DNA from: an uncultured Pelosinus sp.
GTDB lineage: Bacteria > Bacillota > Negativicutes > UMGS1260
NCBI GenBank assembly: GCA_900550105.1
Contig: URQW01000051.1
Span: 1 to 20,618 of the forward strand
Direction: 5' to 3'
Length of the DNA: 20,618 nucleotides
Positions 13,421 to 20,618 of this stretch are shown in pieces. Position numbers and translations under genes: made by a program. Numbering within the stretch: the first letter of the stretch is position 1; each line of letters opens with the position of its first letter. Below the pieces are notes generated by a model. That model ran no database searches, was not told where the DNA came from, and saw only the letters and a list, made by a program, of their open reading frames with translations.

Positions 13421-14404
13421 ATGGAAGAAATGCGTTGGCAGACGATTTGGTCTTTTCTCGTACCGCGAATCCGTTCTGCCTGTGAGCTACTTGATCAAAC
13501 GTTTCTTTTCTTGTTAACAGAAATTCGGCTGCGCGTTGGTTGGGCGCCGCTGTTAGTAACTAGTAAAGACGATGAGTGGCTGCGTGACAGCAGTGGCAAC
13601 GTGCTGGAGCCGCTTTCAGCCGAAGAAATTCAGCAGATGCTTTATGTAATGAGCCAACATTCGCTCTATGCTTTTTCGGAACAATTAAAAGAAGGTTTTA
13701 TTACGATTCACGGCGGCCATCGGATTGGCCTAGCCGGACAAGTTGTCGTAAGAGAAAAGACGATAGCCGCACTTACCGCTATCAGTTCACTAAACATTCG
13801 TCTTTGTCGGGAAGTCCTTGGCTGCGCTGATGCGGTTATGCCCTATTTGTTTTGCCCGGATCATTTTCTCTGTAACACTCTCATTATATCACCGCCGCGT
13901 TGTGGTAAAACAACGCTATTGCGTGACATTGCCAGGCAGCTTAGTTGCGGTTTACCAGAGCTTTCACAGCAAGGGAGACAAGTCGGGCTTGTTGACGAAC
14001 GATCAGAAATTGCCGCCTGTCGCGACGGAATTCCGACGGTAGATCTTGGTCCTCGGTTAGATGTTCTTGACGCTTGCCCCAAAGCGCAGGGGATGCTCAT
14101 GCTGATTCGTTCGATGGCGCCTGATGTAATCATTACGGATGAACTTGGTCGGGCGGAAGACGCTCAGGCGATTGCAGAAGCAATTCATGCCGGTGTAGCT
14201 TTGATTGCTAGCGTTCATGGCCGCACAGTTGATGAGGTTCGGCAGCGGCCTTATATTGGAAGACTAATTGAAGAACGATATTTTTCTCGGTATATTTTGC
14301 TAGGAAATACGCCTACTCCAGGCACTATTTTACAAATTGTGGAGGCCGAGACGGGCCAAGCGCTTTATCCGATGCGTAAAAGCAGTTTTAGTGATTGTTC
14401 ATAG
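13421..14404 (+). CDS. spoIIIAA: Stage III sporulation protein AA, ATPase of the SpoIIIA-SpoIIQ channel
   Basis: Cytoplasmic ATPase related to type II/IV secretion motors, thought to drive the mother cell-to-forespore channel during engulfment. The N-terminal domain (EIRLRVG...GHRIGLAG) precedes the P-loop at about residues 157-165 (PPRCGKTT), then VDERSEIA and the Walker B-like VIITDELG. A sensor region ASVHGRTVDEV follows. Length 327 aa is in the usual range. ATG 13421 has GGAGGA upstream. First gene of an eight-gene operon; the order AA to AH is complete and conserved. Confidence 0.97.
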   Translation: MEEMRWQTIWSFLVPRIRSACELLDQTFLFLLTEIRLRVGWAPLLVTSKDDEWLRDSSGNVLEPLSAEEIQQMLYVMSQHSLYAFSEQLKEGFITIHGGHRIGLAGQVVVREKTIAALTAISSLNIRLCREVLGCADAVMPYLFCPDHFLCNTLIISPPRCGKTTLLRDIARQLSCGLPELSQQGRQVGLVDERSEIAACRDGIPTVDLGPRLDVLDACPKAQGMLMLIRSMAPDVIITDELGRAEDAQAIAEAIHAGVALIASVHGRTVDEVRQRPYIGRLIEERYFSRYILLGNTPTPGTILQIVEAETGQALYPMRKSSFSDCS

Positions 14405-14416
14405 GGAGATGAGTTT

Positions 14417-14938
14417 ATGGTATTAAAAGTCGCAGGCTGTTTGATGATTTTATTAGCAGGGACTTTGCAAGGGTTTTACTATGCCAAGAGGTTTCAAAAG
14501 CGCGTTGTTGAGCTACAAGATTTAATTTTGGCGCTTACTTCGCTGGCTTCTTATATTGAGCATCTAGCCATGCCCTTGACATCCGCACTGAAATTTAGTG
14601 TGGAAGGTCTTCATGGCGCCGTTTATGACCTGTTTGTATTTACGGCCGGACAAATGAAAACAAAACCAGATCTTTCTTGGCAGCAAGCTTTGGCTGCTGC
14701 TTGGGAGCAGAGCCGAAACCAGCTTTCATTGGCAGAGCCGGAACGGCATATTTTATTTGCGTTGGCGGCCAATTTGCCTGTATTAAACCCGAATGGCTAT
14801 AGCGCCTTATTTCAAACGACACAGGAACAGCTACGAGAAATTGAAAAGCAGGCTCTGGTGGAAAGAGAAAAAAATGTGAAACTTTTTCGGTATTTAGGAT
14901 TTTGCGGCAGTTTAACTGTAGTCATTTTACTTTTATAG
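14417..14938 (+). CDS. spoIIIAB: Stage III sporulation protein AB
   Basis: The 173-aa membrane protein has an N-terminal helix (about 4-21, KVAGCLMILLAGTLQGFYYA), a soluble helical middle related to type II secretion GspF domains (QDLILALTSLASYIEHLAMPL), and a C-terminal helix (YLGFCGSLTVVILLL). The length and topology match SpoIIIAB, an inner-membrane platform component of the SpoIIIA complex. It starts 12 bases after spoIIIAA with a GGAGATG ribosome binding site. Confidence 0.95.
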   Translation: MVLKVAGCLMILLAGTLQGFYYAKRFQKRVVELQDLILALTSLASYIEHLAMPLTSALKFSVEGLHGAVYDLFVFTAGQMKTKPDLSWQQALAAAWEQSRNQLSLAEPERHILFALAANLPVLNPNGYSALFQTTQEQLREIEKQALVEREKNVKLFRYLGFCGSLTVVILLL

Positions 14939-14950
14939 GAGGGACGGTTT

Positions 14951-15148
14951 ATGGGACTCGAAATGCTGTTTAAAATTGCTGGCGTAGGAATTTTAGTATC
15001 TGTATTTCATACCGCGCTTAAGCAGGCTGGGAAAGAAGATATGGCTCATTTATGCACTTTGGCCGGATTTGCGCTCGTTTTACTCTGGGTTGTTCAATTG
15101 CTTGGTAAATTATTTTTTACGGTACAAGATGTTTTTAAGCTCATGTAG
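14951..15148 (+). CDS. spoIIIAC: Stage III sporulation protein AC, 65 aa
   Basis: Very small membrane protein with two helices (MLFKIAGVGILVSVFHTAL and LCTLAGFALVLLWVVQLLG), joined by a short loop KQAGKEDMAH. This is the SpoIIIAC pattern, and it is similar to the N-terminal part of SpoIIIAD. Part of the mother-cell membrane portion of the channel. ATG 14951 follows AGGAGGG. Confidence 0.95.
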   Translation: MGLEMLFKIAGVGILVSVFHTALKQAGKEDMAHLCTLAGFALVLLWVVQLLGKLFFTVQDVFKLM

Positions 15149-15159
15149 GGGGAAGCCTC

Positions 15160-15546
15160 ATGGATATTGTGCAGATTGTAGCCATCGGATTTATTGCAAC
15201 GCTGCTCAGCCTGCTAATCAAAGGTGATAGACCGGAATTTGCCCTGCAACTTAGTTTGGCCCTGACAGCGCTGATTTTTTTATTTGTGCTTGGTAAACTG
15301 AGCGTCATTCTAAATGTATTTCAGGATTTAGCTCACCGGGCCAATTTAGATCCCTTATATCTTGGACTCATTTTAAAAATTATTGGAATTGCTTATATTA
15401 CAGAATTTGGTGCGCAGATATGCCGTGACGCCAATGAGGGCGCTATTGCGGGGAAAATTGAATTTGCTGGCAAAGTTCTCGTTATGGTTATGGCCGTCCC
15501 AGTTTTGGCTTTAGTGTTAGATACCATTACGAAGCTGTTACCTTGA
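15160..15546 (+). CDS. spoIIIAD: Stage III sporulation protein AD
   Basis: The 128-aa protein has three to four hydrophobic segments (IVQIVAIGFIATLLSLLI; LSLALTALIFLFVLGKLSVIL; VLVMVMAVPVLALVLDTI) and the conserved stretch YLGLILKIIGIAYITEFGAQICRDANEGAIAGKIE (residue-level pattern of SpoIIIAD). It starts 12 bases after spoIIIAC and ends 9 bases before the start of spoIIIAE. Confidence 0.95.
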   Translation: MDIVQIVAIGFIATLLSLLIKGDRPEFALQLSLALTALIFLFVLGKLSVILNVFQDLAHRANLDPLYLGLILKIIGIAYITEFGAQICRDANEGAIAGKIEFAGKVLVMVMAVPVLALVLDTITKLLP

Positions 15547-15555
15547 GGTGAAATG

Positions 15556-16725
15556 ATGAAACGTGTCATAAGCATTTTTCTCTTTTTAGGATTTTTTCTT
15601 TTGCCAGGCGTAGGAGCAGCACAGAGTGAAAAAGATGCTGAAGCACTGACAGCGCCTTTATTTGAAACGTTATCACTAGATACAGTCAATCAATTTGTCC
15701 GAGAAATGAACGGGGATTTTCAGGGGAAAGTTCCGGAATTGACAGCCTCGTCAGTTATGGAGTTTTCTTTGAAGGGATTTGCTGGCGGATCTTTTGATTT
15801 CGGTCGATTTATCATGGAAAAACTGACAGCAGAAGGGAAAAAAAATCTGCTACTACTAGGGAAAATACTTGTTCTCGCTGTATTTTGCGCTCTCTTACAA
15901 AATATCGAAAATTCTTTTGAGCGGTCAGGAATTAGCCTTCTTTGCCAAAGCCTTTGTTTTGCTTTCTTAAGTGTAATGGCGCTTCATATTTTTTACGAGG
16001 TCGTGCTGGCAGCTGGTCAGACCGTAGATCGTATGGTGGGATTTATGGAAGCGTTGCTGCCTGTCTTGCTTTCGCTGCTTACTGCCGTAGGCGCTTTTAC
16101 ATCAGCAGCACTTTTTACGCCCCTCATGCTCTTTATTGTAAATGCTACGAGTTCAGTGGTAAAAGATGTCGTACTGCCGCTATTAATCTTTTCTACTGTA
16201 CTGGAATGCGTCAATTATCTAGCGGGAAAATATCGACTGGTACAATTGGCTTCGTTACTAAAACAGGGAGCTTTAGTTATTCTTGGCTTACTGCTTATTG
16301 TGTTTATTGGTTTTGTTACGGTACAGGGAGCCGCTGGCGGCGTGGCTGATAGCGTGAGTCTCAGAACCGCTAAATTTGCCGCAGGAACTTTTATTCCGGT
16401 AGTGGGTAAGATGTTTGCTGACACAGTAGAGGTTGTAATGAGCGCGTCTTTGTTGCTAAAAAACGGGGTCGGAATTTTTGGCCTTTTCGTTATTTTCCTG
16501 CTATGTCTGTTACCCTTGTTAAAGCTTCTCTCTTTAATCATTACAATTAAGTTGGCAGGTGCTTTAGTAGAGCCGCTAGGCGATGCAAAACTGGCAGCCT
16601 GTTTGCAAGGAATCGGGAATAACTTATTACTGATTTTTGGCGCAGTCCTTGCGGTGACATTAATGTTTTTTTTGGTCATTACTATGTTGATTGGTGTGGG
16701 AAATTTAGCCCTTTTGTGGCATTAG
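15556..16725 (+). CDS. spoIIIAE: Stage III sporulation protein AE
   Basis: The large polytopic component of the SpoIIIA complex, 389 aa. It has an N-terminal signal peptide (KRVISIFLFLGFFLLPGVGA, with probable cleavage after GA), an extracytoplasmic segment of about 80 residues, then roughly seven hydrophobic helices (such as LLLLGKILVLAVFCALLQNI and LVILGLLLIVFIGFVTVQG). Conserved pieces include NATSSVVKDVVLPLLIFSTVLECVNYL and VGNLALL at the end. Two ATGs are adjacent; 15556 is favoured because GAGG (15545-15548) is 7 bases away against 4 for 15553. Confidence 0.95.
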   Translation: MKRVISIFLFLGFFLLPGVGAAQSEKDAEALTAPLFETLSLDTVNQFVREMNGDFQGKVPELTASSVMEFSLKGFAGGSFDFGRFIMEKLTAEGKKNLLLLGKILVLAVFCALLQNIENSFERSGISLLCQSLCFAFLSVMALHIFYEVVLAAGQTVDRMVGFMEALLPVLLSLLTAVGAFTSAALFTPLMLFIVNATSSVVKDVVLPLLIFSTVLECVNYLAGKYRLVQLASLLKQGALVILGLLLIVFIGFVTVQGAAGGVADSVSLRTAKFAAGTFIPVVGKMFADTVEVVMSASLLLKNGVGIFGLFVIFLLCLLPLLKLLSLIITIKLAGALVEPLGDAKLAACLQGIGNNLLLIFGAVLAVTLMFFLVITMLIGVGNLALLWH

Positions 16726-16737
16726 GAGCGACATTTT

Positions 16738-17292
16738 ATGATAACTGCAGCAAGCGCTTGGCTGAAAACTATTGTTTGTATCTTGCTTTTTTCCGCTTTT
16801 TTGGAATTGTTACTGCCAAGTAGTCAAATGCGCCGCTTTACCCAGGTTGTTGTCGGGCTGTTCATTATGCTGGCACTGTTGCAACCTGTCCTTACCTTTT
16901 TTGATCCTAAAATGCTGCCAACGTTAGAACAAAAGCTAAGTGAATCTTACGAGAGCTCGCGTAGTGGTGCTAAGAGTGGCAACAATAACAGCCAAACGTT
17001 GAACGACGACAAGATCGCCAAACAAATTCGGGCAGCGTTGCTGTTACTTGATGGTGTGGGCGATGTTCAGGTAACCGTGACGCTTGCTACGGACAAAGAC
17101 GGAGCTTCCCTCACTAAGTTGGGCGGTGTGCATGTGCGAGTCATCAGTTCTTATAAGCAAGGAATCGAGCCTGTTGTGATTCCCGCAGTAAATCCGGCGC
17201 GAAAAGAAATTTCGCCGGAACTGAAAGAAAAGATGGTCGCGATGATTTCTCAGCTTTATCAGGTTGCCCCAGAAAAAATTCTTGTAGAATAA
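16738..17292 (+). CDS. spoIIIAF: Stage III sporulation protein AF
   Basis: The 184-aa protein has two N-terminal helices (AWLKTIVCILLFSAFLELLLP and VVVGLFIMLALLQPVLTFF) separated by the typical SSQMRRFTQ loop, then an extracytoplasmic ring-building domain similar to that of EscJ/PrgK families. Key stretches are DKIAKQIRAALLLLDGVGDVQVTVTL and the C-terminal ELKEKMVAMISQLYQVAPEKILVE. It starts at ATG 16738, 12 bases after spoIIIAE. Confidence 0.94.
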   Translation: MITAASAWLKTIVCILLFSAFLELLLPSSQMRRFTQVVVGLFIMLALLQPVLTFFDPKMLPTLEQKLSESYESSRSGAKSGNNNSQTLNDDKIAKQIRAALLLLDGVGDVQVTVTLATDKDGASLTKLGGVHVRVISSYKQGIEPVVIPAVNPARKEISPELKEKMVAMISQLYQVAPEKILVE

Positions 17293-17316
17293 ACAAATCA
17301 AAAAGGAGGGATCTTG

Positions 17317-17907
17317 GTGCAACAGCAATTATCGGAAGTTTTTGCTAGGTCGGGATTAAAAAAAGCGATTCTCTACCTGCAACATAACAGCAAGATTTTT
17401 ATTTTGGCTTTAGCTGGGTTTATGCTGATTGGCGTAAGTAGTTTTTGGGAGAATCCCGTCAAAACAGATGTCACTACGAAAGATATGAAATTACCATCTG
17501 CAGTGGAAAAAACGCAAGAGGAAGTTTTAGAAGCGAAGCTGGCCAATCTTTTATCACAGGTGAAAGGCGCTGGTTCGGTAACGGTACAGGTCACGCTGGC
17601 AGCTGGCGCTAGTACGGAGTTTGCCAAAAATGCAACAACCGAGAGCCGCACAATCCAGGAAAAAGATCCATCAGGGGGCGTGCGCACCACAACGGAAAAT
17701 AAGAAAAACGAACAAGTTCTGCTAGCTACAGAAAATGGGATTGATAAACCTGTGATTGTAAATGAGACGAAACCGGTAGTGAAAGGCGTTCTAGTGATTG
17801 CCGAAGGCGCGGGCGACTCTAGTGTGAAGGCTAACTTGACGAAAGCCGTGGAAACAGGGCTCGGAATTGCAGCTTATCGGGTTACTGTATTACCCCAGAG
17901 AAGGTGA
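17317..17907 (+). CDS. spoIIIAG: Stage III sporulation protein AG
   Basis: The 196-aa protein has a cytoplasmic N-terminus, one membrane helix (about 27-43, FILALAGFMLIGVSSF) and an extracytoplasmic ring-forming domain. In B. subtilis SpoIIIAG forms a large ring in the intermembrane space. Domain signature: EAKLANLLSQVKGAGSVTVQVTL, then a long flexible insertion (SRTIQEKDPSGGVRTTTENKKNEQVLL), KPVVKGVLVIAEGAGDSSVKANLTKAVETGLG and a C-terminal strand. GTG 17317 (6 bases from GGAGGG) is preferred over TTG 17314 (3 bases). Confidence 0.95.
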   Translation: MQQQLSEVFARSGLKKAILYLQHNSKIFILALAGFMLIGVSSFWENPVKTDVTTKDMKLPSAVEKTQEEVLEAKLANLLSQVKGAGSVTVQVTLAAGASTEFAKNATTESRTIQEKDPSGGVRTTTENKKNEQVLLATENGIDKPVIVNETKPVVKGVLVIAEGAGDSSVKANLTKAVETGLGIAAYRVTVLPQRR

Positions 17908-17916
17908 GGGAAAAGT

Positions 17917-18441
17917 ATGGTTATGACAATAGGCCGTAAAAAAACTTTTCTAGTATTCGTTTGTTTCGTGATGCTAGGCGCCGCTTTTTGGGGCGTTAAG
18001 GTATATCGAGAAGATAGCAGCAAGCAAGCAGAAATGCAGCTGAATGCGCTTCCTGTCAGTCAAAATCATAGTGAGGCGTTGCAAATAGCGGCAAGTCCTG
18101 ATTTTTTTGTGGAATATCGCCTGGAACGAGAAAAAGTGCGCAGTGAAAAAGCTGAGGTCCTTAGAGAGATTATCCGCAACTCACCGACAGAAGAAGCGCG
18201 CAGTCATGCGCAAGATTCTGTGCTTCGTTTAATGCAGGATAAGCAGAAAGAATTGGAAATGGAAAATCTCATTAAATCAAAAGGCTTTTATGATGCACTT
18301 GTTTTTATTCGCGAAGAATCGGTTAGCGCGGTAGTGAAGAGCGCTAGTCTGTCGCGAGACGATGTATTGCAAATTGCTGATATTATTCATCGCGTAGCCA
18401 ACGTGAAAGCAGAGGAGATTACAATTAGTGCAAAACCGTAA
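17917..18441 (+). CDS. spoIIIAH: Stage III sporulation protein AH
   Basis: Mother-cell membrane protein whose outer domain binds forespore SpoIIQ, zipping the two membranes and forming the channel. The N-terminal helix is about residues 9-27 (TFLVFVCFVMLGAAFWGV). A linker follows, then a long helix rich in charged residues (VEYRLEREKVRSEKAEVLREII) and the ring-building fold ending VLQIADIIHRVANVKAEEITISAKP. Length 174 aa is somewhat shorter than in B. subtilis, with the linker reduced. ATG 17917 is used. No SpoIIQ gene is in this window; species lacking it use a LytM protein elsewhere. Confidence 0.95.
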   Translation: MVMTIGRKKTFLVFVCFVMLGAAFWGVKVYREDSSKQAEMQLNALPVSQNHSEALQIAASPDFFVEYRLEREKVRSEKAEVLREIIRNSPTEEARSHAQDSVLRLMQDKQKELEMENLIKSKGFYDALVFIREESVSAVVKSASLSRDDVLQIADIIHRVANVKAEEITISAKP

Positions 18442-18615
18442 GAGAAGCTCTCATGTAAAAAGAGGAATACTAGAAATAAAAGAGAATTTTTTTAGAGGGA
18501 AAGAAATAGTAAAATGATAATGTCTCTGGTATAATATGATAGTTAGTAACCGACCTTATAGGTAAGAATAAAAGCGAAATAGAGAGTGGTTTGCTTATAT
18601 TGGAGGGGTTTCTTC
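18442..18615 (+). other. Gap between spoIIIAH and the Asp23 gene
   Basis: This 174-base AT-rich stretch holds no open frame that looks like a gene. The first half is purine-rich (runs of aga/aaa) with no good terminator; only a weak gaga-agc-tctc hairpin follows spoIIIAH. The second half holds the promoter described separately and the Shine-Dalgarno of the Asp23 gene. Confidence 0.7.
18525..18535 (+). promoter_or_regulatory. Extended -10 promoter for asp23-amaP-nusB unit
   Basis: TCTGGTATAAT contains TGnTATAAT with a consensus -10 (18530-18535). The -35 at 17 bases (TAGTAA, 18507-18512) is weak, so the extended -10 likely carries recognition. It separates the housekeeping genes downstream from the sporulation operon. 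Confidence 0.75.
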
Positions 18616-19014
18616 TTGGAAGAAAGCAAAAAGGATGGAACAGCGCGAGGCGATGTAGGATCGATTCGTATTGCTGATGAAGTCGTCGGTATTGTAGCTG
18701 GTATGGCTGCTACGGAAGTTGCCGGAGTAGCTGGCATGAGTGGCGGACTTGTAGGCGGGATTGCTGAAATGCTCGGAAAGAAGAATTTATCTAAGGGCGT
18801 TAAAGTAGAAGTCGGCGAGAAAGAAGCGGCGGTTGATCTCTATGTGATAGTGGAGTATGGCGCGAGAATTCCTGATGTAGCGTTAAAAGTGCAAGAAAAT
18901 GTAAAACGGGCCATTGAATCCATGACCGGTCTTGATGTAGTGGAAGTTAATATTCACGTGCAGGGCGTCGGCTTTAGCTCCGATATAAAAGAGGAAGATA
19001 TTCGCGTTCGCTAA
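18616..19014 (+). CDS. Asp23/Gls24 family envelope stress response protein
   Basis: The 132-aa protein has the Asp23 fold signature: GSIRIADEVVGIVAGMAATEVAGVAGM, then a variable loop, KGVKVEVGEKEAAVDLYVIVEYG, ARIPDVALKVQENVKRAIESMTGLDVVEVNIHVQGV. Family members gather at the membrane through AmaP and are linked to envelope and alkaline stress; B. subtilis YqhY is the relative at this locus. TTG 18616 is chosen because GGAGGGG (18602-18608) is 7 bases upstream; an in-frame GTG at 18586 overlaps the ribosome binding site region and lacks its own. Confidence 0.95.
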   Translation: MEESKKDGTARGDVGSIRIADEVVGIVAGMAATEVAGVAGMSGGLVGGIAEMLGKKNLSKGVKVEVGEKEAAVDLYVIVEYGARIPDVALKVQENVKRAIESMTGLDVVEVNIHVQGVGFSSDIKEEDIRVR

Positions 19015-19029
19015 AGGAAAGGGGTCGCT

Positions 19030-19572
19030 ATGGGAATTGTCGATCGGATCATTATTACTCTTTATACACTATTATTGGCTTTCTTAGCTGCTGCGGTTGT
19101 GTTATTGGCCGTGGATCTTCTTCCTGTTGAGATTGTGTGGACAAGCATTCATTATATACATGGAAGGTGGGAAGCAGGGCTTATTGGCGTCCTGCTGCTT
19201 TTAGTGAGTTTAAGACTATTTCTGGCTGGGCTTCGTTCCAGTAAAAAATATCATGAAACCATTGTTCATCACGGTGAGCGCGGCGATATTTTAATTACGC
19301 TTGATGCTGTAGAAAACCTTGTGGAAAAAACGGCCCGTCATACGCGCGGCGTACGGTCTGTTAAGGTAAAAGTGCGGAAAAATGCTGAAGTCCTGCAAGT
19401 TACCGTGAAAGCAGTGATTAGTCCTGAAAGCCATGTGCCTACTGTGGGCGCAGAAATGCAAAAACGCATTGACGATTATATAAAAAACACAGTAGGTGTG
19501 GAGTTATCCCATGTAGAGGTTTTGGTTGAAAATATTTCGAATGATTTTAAAGCCAGACAGCGTGTGGAATAG
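19030..19572 (+). CDS. amaP: Alkaline shock response membrane anchor protein AmaP
   Basis: The 180-aa protein has two N-terminal membrane helices (about 6-28, IIITLYTLLLAFLAAAVVLLAV, and about 49-66, EAGLIGVLLLLVSLRLFLAGL), then an Asp23-like cytoplasmic domain (ILITLDAVENLVEKTARHTRGVRSVKVKV..VKAVISPESHVPTVGAEMQKRI). It anchors Asp23 proteins at the membrane in Staphylococcus. It follows the Asp23 gene by 15 bases and precedes a DUF2273 protein, the usual triad. Confidence 0.92.
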   Translation: MGIVDRIIITLYTLLLAFLAAAVVLLAVDLLPVEIVWTSIHYIHGRWEAGLIGVLLLLVSLRLFLAGLRSSKKYHETIVHHGERGDILITLDAVENLVEKTARHTRGVRSVKVKVRKNAEVLQVTVKAVISPESHVPTVGAEMQKRIDDYIKNTVGVELSHVEVLVENISNDFKARQRVE

Positions 19573-19583
19573 GAGGGCAATTG

Positions 19584-19811
19584 ATGAATCGTGAATTGAT
19601 TGAGGCAATTTGGGAGCACCATAGCGGAAAAATTGTCGGGGCTTTGAGCGGTTTTCTCATTGCTACTTTTATTTTGTTTTTTGGATTTTTCCATACTTTG
19701 TTTGTGCTTTTTTGTATTGGAATTGGTTATTTTATTGGTAAACGAATTGATGAGAAAGAAGATATTATGGATATCTTGGAACGCTTTTTGCCGCCAGGGT
19801 ATCATCGTTAA
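19584..19811 (+). CDS. DUF2273 family small membrane protein, 75 aa
   Basis: Small protein with two close membrane helices (IVGALSGFLIATFILFFGFF and TLFVLFCIGIGYFIGKRID) and a charged C-terminal tail ending LERFLPPGYHR. The EHHSGKIVGALSG entry and GYFIGKRID motif match the DUF2273 family, which travels with Asp23 and AmaP. ATG 19584 is 6 bases after GGAGGG; TTG 19581 is a weaker option. Likely part of the same membrane complex; no biochemical role is known. Confidence 0.93.
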   Translation: MNRELIEAIWEHHSGKIVGALSGFLIATFILFFGFFHTLFVLFCIGIGYFIGKRIDEKEDIMDILERFLPPGYHR

Positions 19812-19826
19812 GGAAAGAGGTTGATT

Positions 19827-20237
19827 ATGAGTCGTAGAATAGCAAGAGAATTGGCGTTACAAGCTTTATTCCATTTGGATTTTAATAAAAGCACGGTAGA
19901 TGCTGCCTTAGATAGTGTTTGTGAAGAACGAGAAGAGCTTTCAAAAAGCGCCCGTGATTATGCGAAGCTGTTGCTGATCGGAACGAGTGAGCGGCAGGAT
20001 GAGATTGATCAAATTATTACTGCCATTTCTAAAGAATGGAAAGTAGAGCGTATGGCGGGAATTGACCGGAATATTGTTAGGATGGCAATTTATGAACTGC
20101 AGTTTGCGAAAGAAAAGCTTTCGGCTGGCGTAATTATTAATGAAGCAATCGAATTGGCAAAATGTTACGGAACGGATCAATCAGGACGTTTTGTCAATGG
20201 AATTCTTGGATCGCTCGTAAAAGAACAACAGTCATGA
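19827..20237 (+). CDS. nusB: Transcription antitermination protein NusB
   Basis: The 136-aa all-helical protein starts MSRRIARELALQALFHLDF. The family marks are KLLLIGTSERQDEIDQII, WKVERMAGIDRNIVRMAIYEL and the C-terminal VIINEAIELAKCYGTDQSGRFVNGILG. NusB with NusE (S10) binds boxA RNA and promotes rRNA transcription. ATG 19827 is 6 bases after GAGG (19817-19820); TTG 19821 is directly next to that site and unlikely. Its stop overlaps the start of the next gene (ATGA). Confidence 0.98.
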   Translation: MSRRIARELALQALFHLDFNKSTVDAALDSVCEEREELSKSARDYAKLLLIGTSERQDEIDQIITAISKEWKVERMAGIDRNIVRMAIYELQFAKEKLSAGVIINEAIELAKCYGTDQSGRFVNGILGSLVKEQQS

Positions 20238-20618
20238 GACTCTTTTTGGGCCTTGATACAAGCTGTTATACTACGTCAGCAGCTGTATTTAATGAGGCCG
20301 GGCGTTTTCTTGGCGCTAGTCGCAAGCTGCTTACGGTCCCCGCAGGGAAACGCGGGTTGTCTCAGTCAGAAATGGTCTTTCAGCATACGAGAAATTTACC
20401 GGTGGTGTTAAAGTCCGCGTTACAATCGCTGTCAGAAACAGATTGGGCGGCTGTGGCCGCTTCGATTGCGCCTCGTCCTGTAGCGGATTCTTATATGCCG
20501 GCTTTTTTAGTTGGCAAGGGGATGGGGGAAGCGATCGCTTTAAGTCACGAAGTTCCTTTTTATGGGCTAAGTCATCAGGAAAATCACATTTATGCCGGGC
20601 TCGTTTCAGCCGAAGGCT
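20234..20618 (+). CDS. M22 family glycoprotease / TsaD-like paralog (3' end outside window)
   Basis: Frame open from ATG 20234, overlapping the nusB stop by 4 bases, to the window end (128 residues visible). It begins MRLFLGLDTSCYTTSAAVF, the actin-like ATPase entry of the TsaD/Gcp family, but with CYTTS where TsaD has CDETS. GLSHQENHIYAGL keeps the HxxxH metal-binding pattern seen as HxEGH in TsaD. The middle (SIAPRPVADSYMPAFLVGKGMGEAIA) differs from the GPGLVGxLLVG of true TsaD. This is the nusB-linked paralog annotated as O-sialoglycoprotein endopeptidase in Clostridia and Negativicutes. Whether it takes part in t6A synthesis is unknown. Confidence 0.88.
   Translation, partial: MRLFLGLDTSCYTTSAAVFNEAGRFLGASRKLLTVPAGKRGLSQSEMVFQHTRNLPVVLKSALQSLSETDWAAVAASIAPRPVADSYMPAFLVGKGMGEAIALSHEVPFYGLSHQENHIYAGLVSAEG

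Noticed and set aside
18442..18470. Terminator after spoIIIAH
   Set aside because: Only a 4-bp gaga/tctc stem is visible and no T-run follows within range.

Overview
The window reads as a chromosomal core region of an endospore-forming, low-to-mid GC Firmicute. A complete spoIIIAA-AH operon is present. Shine-Dalgarno sequences are strong and purine-rich, many starts are GTG or TTG, and promoters look sigma-A-like with extended -10 elements. The gene content (IreB family, DUF1292 with a Cys cluster, DUF4911, CD1247-type protein, an M22 glycoprotease paralog after nusB) suggests Clostridia or spore-forming Negativicutes (Sporomusaceae-like). That placement is inference, because no rRNA or tRNA is present. 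All genes lie on the + strand. I see no mobile element, CRISPR array or clear sign of recent transfer.

Layout. 1-756 is the 3' part of mnmA (tRNA 2-thiouridine synthesis), followed by a palindromic terminator-like hairpin. 840-2245 holds a zinc-ribbon microprotein, a YtxH-like small membrane protein and an AI-2E family membrane protein that seems to start at CTG. alaS (2349-4964) is a single-gene unit with a near-perfect sigma-A promoter and an intrinsic terminator. ireB-ruvX follow, then a DUF1292 gene with its own promoter and terminator. From 6317 a tightly overlapping cluster encodes mltG, a TrmR-type methyltransferase, a TrhP-type U32 protein, a DUF4911 protein and a class B penicillin-binding protein. 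This reproduces the Bacillus subtilis yrr gene order (mltG, trmR, trhP, pbpI).

At about 11130 the order switches to that of the B. subtilis yqh region: Xaa-Pro aminopeptidase (yqhT-like), efp, a small acidic CD1247-type protein, then spoIIIAA-AH. After it come Asp23, AmaP, a DUF2273 membrane protein, nusB and the start of a TsaD/Gcp-like M22 protein that runs off the window.

Functional themes are wobble-uridine modification (mnmA, trmR, trhP) and other translation functions (alaS, efp, nusB), peptidoglycan remodelling (mltG, PBP, with ireB tied to PASTA-kinase signalling), the mother cell-to-forespore channel (SpoIIIA), and Asp23/AmaP membrane anchoring. I did not find a wholly new system. 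The most interesting signals are non-coding: a 12-bp inverted repeat that places the PBP start codon in a stem, a 14-bp inverted repeat that pairs with the Shine-Dalgarno of the CD1247-type gene while also looking like an efp terminator, and a 27-bp hairpin just upstream of spoIIIA. Several start codons need correction, and three real coding regions are easily missed: the zinc-ribbon gene, the partial M22 gene, and the N-terminus of the AI-2E protein.
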